Shown here one piece after another: positions 13,469 through 23,964 of a stretch of 64,000 nucleotides of DNA. Source of the stretch: Zygnema cylindricum (Eukaryota > Streptophyta > Zygnematophyceae > Zygnematales > Zygnemataceae); assembly GCA_037447655.1 (NCBI GenBank), contig JBBHKE010002600.1, positions 1 to 64,000 of the forward strand, written 5' to 3'. The first letter of the stretch is position 1. Each line of letters starts with the position of its first letter. The translations under genes were made by a program, and so were the position numbers. Below the pieces are notes generated by a model. It saw only the letters and a list, made by a program, of their open reading frames with translations, was not told the DNA's origin and searched no databases.

Positions 13469-14784
13469 GTGCCTCCCACTAGGGCTTCAGCGTCCCGCTG
13501 AACCATACTGACTCGGGGAAACTGCAATTGCTGGAGTATGTCGTACGTCTCTCCACGGTACTCTTCGAATTCTTGTTCTAGGGTGTAGAGTTGGTTTTGG
13601 AGCTGCTCACATCTTGTCTCCAGCAGCGCAATACGATGGTCCGCCGCTCCCAATTGTCTCCGAGTGATTCGCTCCCGTACCTGGTCCGCCCCTTCCTCCG
13701 GTACAGCCTCTGGTCCCTCGGGTTGCGGCGGAATGGTTGCCGTTACAGGCTCCTCGGGTGTCGGAATATGGGGCGCTTCGGGTTCTGCAAGTTGCTGTTC
13801 CTCTTCCGCCTCTTCTTCAACCAGTTCCCATCGGGGTACGTTCGTTAGCTTGAAGGACGTATGTTTCTTGGCCGCTCGAGCCCCCTGCAGAGCGTTCTTC
13901 CGGGCCAGCTTGAGTGCCCGTACCTCAGGTGTAACCTCTGCCCGAGAGATGATATCATAGAGGCGGACATCCCACGGGTGATAATGGCAAAGCAACCTGG
14001 AAACATCCACCTTGTACCGGTAGTTAGCCTCAACTACTTCCACAAACGAAAAGGCATGAGGGTTTAGCTGCACATAACCCTTGTGGTTGTTCCCGAGGTC
14101 CTTTGTCCTCATAAAATTCCAAGCCGGGTGGGACGGTACGTTGGCGGGGATAAAGATAGGATCCCAAGGCTTTCCCGTACGCCACTCCTCAGGCCACTCC
14201 GTTGGATCCCAATAGAAGCGCTTCGCGAAACTGAAGGTGAGATCCGGATGCCGTGTGTCGACAAGGAGTGGAAAGAGGTAATCGGGAATTTCCTCTCCCT
14301 GTTCACTCTCCTCGGACGTCTCCCTTTGACTTTCCCGAAGGAGAAACACATCCTCTCCACTGGGGTATTGTGCTTTCGCTCTCTTTTACGCGCTTTCACA
14401 GGACTGCTCGTCTGCGGTACTCTCCTTGTTGGGGTCCCACATCACCTCCAGATCCGAGGCGCGCTCCTCAATTGGCGGAGGCGTTGGATCTCGTTCTGGT
14501 TCCTCCGCCTGCGAGAGCTCCTTATATTCGTGATCCCCTTCCCGGTTTGGGGTGTATTCGGGGTCTTGTGAGTTTTCCGACCCCTCCCATCCACTGGTTT
14601 CTACCGGCCCTACCTCGCTACTGGCAATTTCTTCTGGTTTCAGCTTTGCTTCTACCTCTCTTCTCCGATCTGCCTCTACCATGGCCTCTGCTGCCACTAA
14701 CAATCTATCAATAGGGGGCACATCCTCTTGCCCCACCCGTACCAGTCTCCTTTTTTTTGGTAGTGGGGAAGATGACGACGCCAT
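13447..14784 (-). pseudogene. Chromovirus additional 3' ORF, unknown function, coiled coil
   Basis: Downstream of integrase and in the same sense. A Met at 14784 in good context (ATCCATGGCG) opens a frame of about 446 codons interrupted once by TAA at 14386-14388 (CAA is a likely ancestor). The N-terminus is Ser-rich followed by basic PKKRRLVRVG, which resembles a nuclear localisation signal. A long acidic Glu/Pro region follows, then a segment with WDPTEWPEEW, then a C-terminal coiled coil around RIALLETRCEQLQNQL. No family is recognised. Extra ORFs after integrase are known in some plant Gypsy elements; whether this one is related is unknown. Confidence 0.6.
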
Positions 14785-16263
14785 GGATACCGTCGTGTAT
14801 GACAATTCACGGAATTCCAGAAGCGATGGTAAGGTGGCTGTGCGGAGGGAAACACTCTCTAAACTGCCTATACTGGTTTGGTCGCGAGGGCGGATGGCGA
14901 CTTTATCAAAGAGGGTTGAGGGTTTCACATTTGGACTTTGCGAAGCGTCGCAGCGTGCGAGGGTATCGCGGGGTCCAATATTTGTAAAACTGCGTTGCTG
15001 CGGCGAACTCGAGGGTTCGTTGTCACCAACGTGGTGGAACACAATTGCGCTGTTGCGCCTTCCTGTGAGCGCAGCGGTGGCGCTGCGATCATCTGGCGAT
15101 ATCGTGACCGTGCTGCGCTGCGATGGCTGCGTAGCTGTAGCGCTGTAGTGTGGTAACATCGCCGCTGCGTTTCTTCGCCGCGTCCCCAATATTATTGCAA
15201 TGGTTGCGAAGGTGCGATTCAATCTTTTTCCATGGCTGCTGCAATTGCCCCTCCGGTGAAGCCGAGTGTCCGCACTCTGCTGAAATCGGCTCAGCAACTC
15301 AGGCGAATGTAGATCCTCCTCGTCCACCCAAGAGTCGTCCTCAGCTCCGTAGCCTTTCCAACGCACCAAATTTTGGGTGGAGGTGGAATCCCGAGAGCGC
15401 TGCGACTGAAGGATCTCTTCCACCTCATATTCATCCGAAGTACCGTTGACGGACGGTAAAGGAGCATTTTGTCGTCGACCAGGAAATATTGAATCTGGAT
15501 CGCGAAATGGTTTGAGAAGGGAAACATGGAACACTTTGTGGATATGCCAGTCGTCGGAGATATCCAACTTATATTCCACCTCTCCCACCCGCGAAAGAAC
15601 TGTGAACGTGTGCATGAATTTCGATGCTAATTTCCTCGAGAGTGCAACCGGCAAGGATAAATTTACCATATTAAGGCGGACCTTATCACCCACGCTGAAA
15701 ACGACGTTTTTCTGATGAGTGTCGGCTTGCAACTTTTGGCGATCCTTGGTCAACTGGAGCGCCTTTGTGGCTTTTTCCAGGTTCCCTTGCAGCGTTTGGG
15801 CAAAATCCAGAGCTGCGGGTGTAGGACAGTTTGCCACCAATAGATTTTGGGGTAGGGTGGGCTGTCGACCATTGAGGGAGAAGGGCGTAGCATTCGTGGA
15901 CGAGTGTACCGCACTGTTGTACGCCACCTCTATCGCCGTTAAATGTTTCACCCAATCCGTTTGGTGGACTGAGACGTACGCTCGCAAAGCCTCCTCCAAA
16001 GTCTGATTCACCCTTTCAGCCTGACCATCAGTCTGAGGGTGATAAGTTGTGGACATGGCCAACTGTGTGCCACAAAGCTCAAATAGGTTTCTCCAAAACT
16101 GGCTCACAAATTTCTGATCTCGGTCGCTGACGATCTTCTTTGGAAGTCCATGATGGCGATATATCTCCCGAAAGAACAAGTGCGCGACATCCCGCGCAGT
16201 GGCTGAAGTTGACGTGGGTAGGAAATGAGCCATTTTTGTAAGATAGTCCACGACGACGAAGAT
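14785..16263 (-). pseudogene. Chromovirus integrase core and chromodomain
   Basis: DDE integrase core: Asp region in VVVDYLTKMAHF, SDRDQKF, and HPQTDGQAERVNQT with the catalytic Glu. The C-terminus carries a chromodomain around 15290-15450 (EYEVEEILQSQ, LVRWKGYG, DDSWVDEEDL), which places the element in the chromoviruses. A TGA at 16264-16266 separates this part from upstream pol in the same frame, in a position where related integrases have Trp. After the chromodomain the frame stays open through a low-complexity stretch into the additional ORF. Confidence 0.85.
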
Positions 16264-17304
16264 TCAGTCATAGTCCTCCTTAGTCATCAGGAGAGCCATG
16301 ATGAAATCCATCGAGATCGCCTCCCAAGGAACAGATGGTATCGGGAGGGGCTGTAACAGACCTTGGTGTCGCGATTCTAATTTATTCCTATTACACGACT
16401 CATACGTCCAAACATACTCCGCAATATCGCGAGTCATGTTTGGCCAATAATACGCCTCAGCGACACGTGCGGTCTTTTTATCCCGCCCAAAATGTCCATT
16501 GAGTGGCTCGTCGTGACTCATTTTAAGTATTACATGATGTAACTTCGGATTTGTCGGAACATAAAGTCGAGTTGTTTGACTCGGTCTGTACCGCCACATA
16601 CCATTAGCGGTTCGAATAAATACCTTCCGTTTAATGAGTTCCTTCATTGTCTCGTCTTCGTCGTAAGCGACTTTGATCCTACTTAACCACTGCTTGTCCA
16701 CTTGCACTGTACTGGTGACTGGGCTGAGCATCGGATCCTGCGCTGCGTCCGACGTTGCGGTGTTTGTCTTCGCAGAGCTTCCATTGACATCATGCGATGT
16801 GTGAGATCGTTGCTTCGCCGCTGGCGCAGCGACTCCGGGTCTTCTTGACAGCGCATCCGCCGGGTTCGTCTTGCCCGACTTATACTCAATAACTAGTTCA
16901 AGCTCGAAGGTCTGAAGAAATGTCATCCACCTCACTTGTTTCGTAGACAACTTCGGCTGTGTTTGTAGGTACTGTAGGGCGTGATGATCCGTGATGACTG
17001 TGATCCGCTTCCCTTGAACGTAACATTTCCAAACCTCCACCGCATTGATGATCGCAATTGTCTCTTTTTCATGGGTGGCCCAGTTAAGCTCCGCTGCCTT
17101 TAGTTTTCGACTGTCGTAGGCAATGGGCTGTAGGCCATTTCCTTGATCCTGCATAAGGATTGCTCCAATAGCCGTATCGTTGGCATTTGTGATTATTGTC
17201 CAAGGTAAGTCCGGGTCGGGAACAGCTAACACAGGGGTGGTAACCAACCGCTCCTTTAGCGTGTTAAACGATGCCCCTTGCGCCGTTTTCCACTCATAGG
17301 GCAC
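16264..17304 (-). pseudogene. Chromovirus RNase H and integrase zinc region
   Basis: RNase H signatures TNANDTAIGAILMQ, ATHEKE and ITDHHALQYLQ, then NPADALSRRPG, then the integrase H2C2 zinc region (HVILKMSHDEPLNGHFG to CNRNK). The same reading frame as the RT part upstream and the integrase part downstream. Normally the third codon of the DAS/DDA motif is conserved; here it reads NANDTA. Confidence 0.85.
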
Positions 17305-17934
17305 GTCATTCTTGAGTAATTCCGTGAGTGGTGCAGCATTTTTTGCGAAACCTTCGACAAAACGTTGATACTAGGAGAGTAATCTTAGAAAGCTTCGTAG
17401 TTCTGTAATATTCGCCGGCTGCGGCCATTCCTTCATTACCATTGTTTTGTTCGGATCCACTGCGATTTCGTCCCGGCTCACCACATGGCCTAGAAAATCA
17501 ATTCTCTCCTTCAAGAAGTCACATTTACTCCTCTTTGCATACAACTTGTTTTCCCGAAAGACTTGTAGGACCGTCTGTAGATGATTCATATGATCCTCCA
17601 GCGTTCGGCTATACACCAAGATGTCGTCTAGAAAGACGATTACAAACGCATCCAGATATTGTCGAAAGATGGAGTTCATCAGATGCATAAAAGTCGCCGA
17701 TGCATTAGTCAACCCGAACAGCATCACCCGAAACTGAAAATGGCCATACCGAGTTCTAAACGTCGTCTTTTCCACATCCTCCTCGGCATTTCTGATATGG
17801 TGATAACCGCTCCGCAAATCTATCTTCGAGAAATATTTAGCACCTCGAAGTTGATCCAACAATTCATCTATTCTCGGTAATGGGTGCGCATTCTTCACCG
17901 TTAACTTGTTTAGCGCTCGGTAGTCCACACACAT
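17305..17934 (-). pseudogene. Chromovirus reverse transcriptase, N-terminally truncated
   Basis: Starts inside the RT palm ([11 protein letters not shown]) directly next to an LTR fragment. Contains [36 protein letters not shown] and the catalytic [13 protein letters not shown] at 17371-17373 interrupts the C-terminal part (Trp or Gln codon ancestor). Gag, protease and the RT fingers are missing. Confidence 0.88.
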
Positions 17935-18094
17935 ACTGCGCTGCTATGCTGCTACGCTACTTAGTTGCTACGCCGCTAAGTTGCTATGCTGCTTTGTTGC
18001 GCTGGTCTGGAATCGGCGTTGCGCTGCTCCGACACCGCAACTGTAGCAGCCTAGTTACTAGCTACTAAGTACTCAACTCTGTAACTCTGTTACA
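17935..18094 (-). repeat. Chromovirus 5' LTR remnant (about 160 bp)
   Basis: Matches the outer end of 12925-13468, including the GCTACGCCGCTAAGTTGC repeats and the terminal CTCTGTTACA. It is joined without spacer to RT coding sequence, marking an internal deletion. Confidence 0.8.
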
Positions 18095-18966
18095 AAAGAG
18101 AAGGAGAGCGAAGATGATGATTTTAAAGTGTTAATAAAACCATCGTCTTCACGGGTTCAAACTATGCAATTTGGAAGAGATACATTCGAGGAGCATTCAC
18201 ACCGAAAAAACTTTGGGACATCGTTATCGGGGAAGAAACACGACCGGATCCTTCCGTGGATCCAACCGGAGCACATAAGTGGGACAAGAAACATATGGCG
18301 GCCTCTACCGCACTTATACAAAGTTGTGCTAGTTTTATGCATGAACACCTTCTAACTCATGATAGGGCTTTTGATTGTTGTACCGCTTTGCAAAATGCCT
18401 TTGAAAAAGGGATTGAGGCAAATGAAAATTATCTCGTTGAAGAATATATTGGGTTTAGAATGAAGGAGAATGAGTCCATTGATGATGGAGTTAAAAGGTT
18501 TAACGTCATCATAGAACAACTTAACTCACTCAATAACTTTCCTACAGAAAAAGAAAGGTTGTTTACCTTTATGAGGAGCCTTCCAAGCAAGTTTGCGGTA
18601 GCAAAAGAGGTTATCAAGGGGCGAGAGAAACCAACAATGGCATACGCTATCAATCACTTGAAGAGTATGGAGAAGGAGAAAGCAACATCAAAAGAGGAAA
18701 ACAAGGGGTCATCCTATCAGAGTTATTAGGAGGAGGATGACGGAGGAGCTTACAGCTTTAGGGGATCTAGGGGGAGAGGAGGTGGACATCGTGGACGAGG
18801 AGGCAGGTCACAGGGCCCAGGGAGAGGCTCATATCAACGTGATACCTCTCAGATGACTTGTTACAATTGTAACGAGATTGGGCATGGCTCTTTTGAATGC
18901 CCAGACAAAAGCAAGCAGTGTAACGTTTGTCATAAACGGGGACACACTGGTCGCGGTTGTTATTAA
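18095..18966 (+). pseudogene. Copia-1 gag, C-terminal part with two zinc knuckles
   Basis: Resumes the frame broken at 12918. A frameshift near 18170-18190 moves to the frame reading TPKKLWDIVIGEE and then a gag helical region (HDRAFDCCTALQNAFEKG to LPSKFAVAKEVI). A TAG at 18727-18729 is followed in frame by an RGG-rich stretch and two CCHC knuckles, CYNCNEIGHGSFEC and CNVCHKRGHTGRGC. Confidence 0.75.
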
Positions 18967-20898
18967 AACAAGGGAAATAATCGCGGAGGGGGACAGTTTA
19001 GAGGCGGAGGAAGTGGAGGAATTGGTTCATCTGGTAGAGAAGATTTTGTTGGGGATGGGCCAATGGGACAGGATCAAGAATTTTTCGTTTCACTTATCGA
19101 GGAATCAGAGGAAAAGAAGGAGGATATCCTATTTCACACACAAGGCAAGGAGAGTAAGTGAAAATTTTACAGTTGGATCATAGATTCAGGTGCTACACAT
19201 CACATGTGTTCAGACCTAGGACTATTCAGTGACATTAGAAAACTCACTATACCAAAATCCATCATAGTGGCTAATGGTTCGACGATGGTCATCGATACAG
19301 TGGGAACAGTACGGTTGGATCTACTGACACAAGATAGGGAAGAGAAAACTAGAGTCAATAGAGTACGCTTTAACAATGTGCTTTATAATCCGAGGGGGTG
19401 CATTAATCTCTTAAGTGTCCCACAACTTCAAAAGAAAGGAGGAAGAGCCACATGCTTGGAAGGAGGTAGAATCATTTTGAGTAGTAAAGCAGGGCCATTT
19501 GCAGAAGGCATTGTGACTGAAAATATGCAAAGTAGGTTGATTTGGAGAAAACCTGAAAATAGGACGGCGGATGAAGAAGGTCATCTCCATTTAGCAGAGG
19601 TCAACAAGGAGGACCTCACGTTGTGGCACCATCGTATGTGTCACACTTCACAGAGTAACATTAAGGAGATGATTCGTTATGGGGCGGTTCGAGGACTAGA
19701 TGTGGCAACATGAGAGAAGGTTATTCGATGTGTTGGATGCACAAAAGGGAAGCATAAAAGGAAGCCTCATCCGGTGAAATATTTGCAATTCAAAGCGAAT
19801 GACCCTCTAGATCTAGTCCATGTAGATCTTTGTGGGGACACACATCTAGAAACCATTGGAAAAAATAAATACATTATGGTGATAGTTGATGATTTCAGCA
19901 GGAAGACATGGGTATATCTTTTAAAAGCTAAGTCAGACGCTCTTGAAACATTTAAAGACTTTGTGGTTATGGCTAAGAGGGAAAGTGGGAGGCAGGAAAA
20001 GGCGGTACGCTCGGACCGCGGAGGTGAATTTCTTGCTTTCGCTGATTATTGTAAAGAGAAGGGGATTAAGCACCAGTTCACGGCTTCTTATTCCCCACAA
20101 CCAAATGGAATTGCTGAAAGGAAGAACCAGATATTGCAAGAGATGGTGTGAGCAATGCTCCATACGACGAAACTCACACATCGTCTTTGGGGAGAAGCAA
20201 TCAGGGCAGCTAACCATATTACCAACAGGAGAACAAACTTTGTTTTTGGCAACAAAACACCGGAGGAACTTTGGAGTGGACAAATATCTACGGTAAAACA
20301 CTTAAGGATTTGGGGATGTGAGGCTATGGGATACATAGAGAAAAGAAATCGGGAGGGAAAGTTTGCTGCACGGTCATGGGAAGGATACTTTGTGGGATAT
20401 AGTGAGAACTCAATGCAGTATAGGATTTACAACCCAGTTACTAGGAGGGTTAAAGAGTCTAGAAATGTGGAGTTTAATGAGAACTTGGAATCGATGGTGA
20501 AAGGAGCTAATGAGTCCAAACGAGCTCAAGATTATGAGAAGGAGAGTCATTATGAGAAGTTCACTGGAGAGGAAGAGGAAGAGGACGAAGTTTTGATAGA
20601 GGTTGGGACGAAGAAAAAGGTGCGATTTGTAGAGAAACCTTTAGAGAAAGTTTCGACACCTAAGCTTAGCGGCACCGCATCACAAGGAGACAAGGTCATC
20701 AGAGAATCATCCACCGGCACTGACAACGTGATATCAAAAGAGACACCCCTAGAGAAGGAGGATGATGACAAGATTGAAAGCAGTGATTCAGATAAAGAAT
20801 TTGCAGAAGACGTACGGAGAAGTAAGAGATCCACAAAAGGGAAGGCACCGGAACGATTCTCACCTGGACAATCATATAAAAAACAAAATAGCTACTAG
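18967..20898 (+). pseudogene. Copia-1 protease and integrase
   Basis: Protease signature WIIDSGATHHMC near 19170. Then pre-integrase zinc finger (LWHHRMCHTS ... CVGCTKGKHKRKPH) and integrase core VHVDLCGD, VRSDRGGEF and SPQPNGIAERKN. Premature stops include TAA at 18964, TGA at 19711 and TGA at 20149; the last sits where Copia integrases read M-A/V-R-S/A-M-L, so it is a clear CGA to TGA change. The tail 20450-20898 is the acidic linker before RT. Confidence 0.82.
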
Positions 20899-20938
20899 AG
20901 GGCAATTTCTGAAATTAGAGAAGGAAGGGCGCTATCTT

Positions 20939-22313
20939 TTCTCTTATGAAAGGTAATTACAGAAAATTATCCGGCGGATCCCCAATCTTATCAAGAGACT
21001 CGAGACTCGGACGAATGGGAGGAGAAGTGGAAACCGACGTTTATCAAAGAATTTAATTATGTAAAATCAAATAGGTGTTTTGAAAAGGTAGATTTACCGG
21101 TTGGTAAGAAAGCGATAGACTCAAAGTGGGTTTTTAAGACAAAGACGGGAGCTTCAGGAGAAAATCTTAAGTGTAAGGCACGGTTGGTATGTAAAGGCTT
21201 CCAACAGTAGGAAGGTATTGACTATTCGGAGGCATTTGCTCCTGTAGTTAAGTTCGATTCATTGTGCGCAATTATTGCAATGGCGGCGGCGGGAGGAATG
21301 CACATCCAACAGATGGATGTAGAGACGGCCTTTTTAAATGGTGAATTGGAGGAGGAGGTGTATATGAAAATTCCAGAAGGAGTTCCTGGAAAGAATGGTA
21401 AGGTATGGAGGTTGTGGAAGGCTTTGTATGGTTTGAAGCAGGCACCAAGAACATGGAACCATAAACTTCACAAAGTTTTATTAATTTTGGGATTTAAGAG
21501 GCTTACTGCAGATTGTGGAGTGTATATTCGGGGAGAAGGTTGGGACATGATAATATTTAGTGTATACGTCGATGACTTTATTTCCATCTCTCACAACTTA
21601 GAGTTACTTGGAGAATTAAAAATTGAATTTCGAAAGCACTTTAGAATTACAGATTTAGGGGATGCACAATACATTGTGGGAATTCAGATTCAGAGGAGGG
21701 GGAACGGAGACATTAAGTTGAGCCAAGAGCAATATGCAAAAGAGGTACTAGAAAGGTTTAAAAAATACATTTGGAGGCAGTGAAGAGAATCTTTAGATAT
21801 TTGGCTGGAGCACTTAGTCTTGGAATTGTTTACAAGAAAGGTGAGAGCTTGAATTGTTATGGATATTGTGATGCCGACTATGGAGGGGACCATGATACAG
21901 AAAGGTCTACTTCAGGATATGTGTTTTTACTTACAGGGGGAGCTATCTCGTGGAATTCCCGTTTGCAACCTACTGTGGCACTTTCATCTATTGAGGCCGA
22001 GTATATGGCTGCATGTCATGCTGCGAAGAATGCTGTGTGGATTAAAGAATTTCTATCGGAGGTTGGAGTGGAAAAAGAATGCATGGAAATACTAAGTGAT
22101 AATATGTCTTCCATTGCACTTAGTAAAAATCCTATTTTGCATAAGCGCACTAAACACATTAAAATTCAGTGGCATTTTGTTCGAGATTTGGTTGCGGAAA
22201 AAGAAGTTGAATTTGTGTTTGTACCTACAGAAGAACAAGCTGCTGATATGTTAACCAAAGCAGCATTGAAGGAAGTCTATGAAATGGGAAAGAAGTTAGT
22301 GGGCATGGAGTAA
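20939..22313 (+). pseudogene. Copia-1 reverse transcriptase and RNase H, internally deleted
   Basis: RT motifs KWVFKTKTG, KARLVCKGFQ, a TAG at 21208-21210, FAPVVKF, MDVETAFLNGELEEE, LYGLKQAPRTWN and catalytic YVDDFISIS. The frame breaks near 21770-21782: LERFKKY is followed almost directly by EAVKRIFRYLAG, so roughly 80 residues between the RT thumb and RNase H are missing. RNase H follows with CDADYGGDHD, SSIEAEYMA and ILHKRTKHI, ending at TAA 22311-22313. Confidence 0.85.
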
Positions 22314-22348
22314 GAGAGGGCTTTGAGTATCTCAGTAAGAGGGGGAAT

Positions 22349-22771
22349 GTTAGGATATAGTACTGAGAACTCTTTTAGCGACGAGTCATTCTCGTAGCTA
22401 AAGTAGCGACGACCAGTGACGAAGTTGTTTCGTCGCTGGATATTTGAAGTACCAGCGACGAAGAAGTTTCGTCACTGGATATTTGAAGTGACGCAGAAAT
22501 AAAATGCTCATTTCGTTTCACGTATGTTTGAATAGTACTATAGAAGTGACGTGGAAATTGTTTGGTAGTTTCAGTTCACGTAAGTTCAAGTCGTACCGTA
22601 TGATTCAATTTGGTTCGCGGTTGACTTTCCTAGTCGTACCATGTTGTTCAAGTCGAGTCAACTTTGTCAAGCTCATGTGCTTCACATGCACCCCTTTTAT
22701 CTTACCAAGGATTCCCCGGCCTTTTTCCTCTGTACGGTCATTAAAGTACGAGGAAAGGAGCGCACTCAGCC
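22349..22771 (+). repeat. Copia-1 3' LTR, truncated
   Basis: Follows the purine tract AAGAGGGGGAA and aligns with 12024-12447. It ends after GCGCACTCAGCC, losing about 160 bp of LTR. The next base begins unrelated sequence belonging to the Gypsy-DNMT leader. The missing LTR end was not found after that element. Confidence 0.85.
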
Positions 22772-23964
22772 GGACCAGATTCTTCTATTTTCCTAACTGA
22801 ACGGAACGCAATTTATTTCGCGTCTAACGGAGGCCGGACGACAAAGTTACTCCGTTCCAAAGATTACCATCGTGTTACATGTGACCAGTTGCCAACTGTC
22901 CCGTTGGGGGCTACATTGTGGAACGCCACGTAACTTTCGGGATAGTCTTGTAGATTTTGCTGTTGGCTATCAGTAGGACGTTAGTTCAGGTCCACCAGCC
23001 GGGTAGAGCATTTATAAATGTGAGTCAAAGTTAGGCGTTTCACGTGAATTTAGAACTTTGTTGCTCAGGATTCTGTCATAATAAAAAACCACGTGGCTTC
23101 TAATCTAGCCGGAGATAGTCGCCTAACTTTTTGCCCTGAGTGTAGTACAACATGTTTTGTCTTGTGTCCGTACGATAACAATTCCTGGCCGGTGATTGGC
23201 TCCTGGTATTGCTTTGACTTTGGTACTATGGATAGGACAAACTTTGCTTGTATAAGGCACTTCGGGCCGAGGGAGATAGGTTGCTGTTTCAGTACTGTCT
23301 CTTGAGAAAAACCCTAGAAATTCCAGCAAACTTTCTTGTGGAGAAATTTTGTTTTGCTTGTGATTGAAACCCTATTGCCATCTTGGTTTGCATCCGTCCT
23401 TTGTGGAAATCGTAGTCCGGTTGGGTGGTTGGCACCATCTTTCCTGTTTTGGGCGGTCTGGGGACTAGTGTTTGTTGGAAACCAAGAAGGGTCTTGCCGG
23501 TTTCGGGTCGCGGAAATCGAGGAGTTAAGGAGGCCTTACCTGTTCCGAGGTTTCAGGGGGATATTTCGTCTCCTTTTGGTTGTCCACGTTACGTTTTGGG
23601 GGTAGGTTGAGCTCGCTTGCTATTATTCCACATTCTAACTTTATATCTCTATTCTTTTCTAAGGGCAAGGTGATATTGTTAATTCTAAGACATGATTTTT
23701 ATATTTATATCCTTTCATTTTTCTGAGTGGAAGCATATGGGTTCTCTCTTTGGTAGTCCTTTTTGGGGCTGTGGTTGGGTTTCTTCCGGGTCGATTACCA
23801 GAATCTTTTCTACCAGAATAGCGGATTTTGAGAGGATTTTTGTTAGGCTTCCAACAGATAGTCACAGTACTGAAACAGCAACCTGTCTCTTTAGGTTAAA
23901 GAGGATAGGTGCTCACATCGGAGTACTTTTATAAGGGGATTTAGATCTTCTTTTCCAGTAAGCT
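22772..23964 (+). other. Gypsy-DNMT 5' leader, possibly including LTR
   Basis: Non-coding. It has a TATA-like TTGTATAAGG near 23248 and a short inverted repeat: AGGTTGCTGTTTCAGTACTG (23278-23297) pairs perfectly with 23865-23884. No confident primer-binding site or TG...CA boundary was found. Confidence 0.45.

Larger units (their letters stand above)
12919..18094 (-). mobile_element. Minus-strand chromovirus (Ty3/Gypsy) inserted in Copia-1 gag
   Basis: Full left LTR (its 3' LTR), an additional ORF, chromodomain, integrase, RNase H and RT run right to left. The right side keeps only about 160 bp of LTR joined directly to RT, so gag, protease and most of the 5' LTR are deleted. Flanking AAAGAG(A) occurs on both sides (about 12913 and 18095), a candidate target duplication; the exact edge is uncertain by a few bases. 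The pol frame is continuous with three nonsense codons. Confidence 0.88.
12024..22771 (+). mobile_element. Copia-1: decayed Ty1/Copia retrotransposon with nested chromovirus
   Basis: 5' LTR 12024-12607, primer site 12610-12621, gag, protease, integrase, RT, RNase H, polypurine tract (GAGGGGGAA, about 22340-22348) and 3' LTR from 22349. Order PR-IN-RT-RH identifies Ty1/Copia. A minus-strand chromovirus (12919-18094) splits gag. Several nonsense codons, a gag frameshift and an RT-RNase H deletion make it inactive. The 3' LTR is cut at 22771. Confidence 0.9.

Noticed and set aside
14083-15148. Several plus-strand frames of up to 198 codons
   Set aside because: Antisense shadows of the minus-strand chromovirus pol and additional ORF, which have clear domains.
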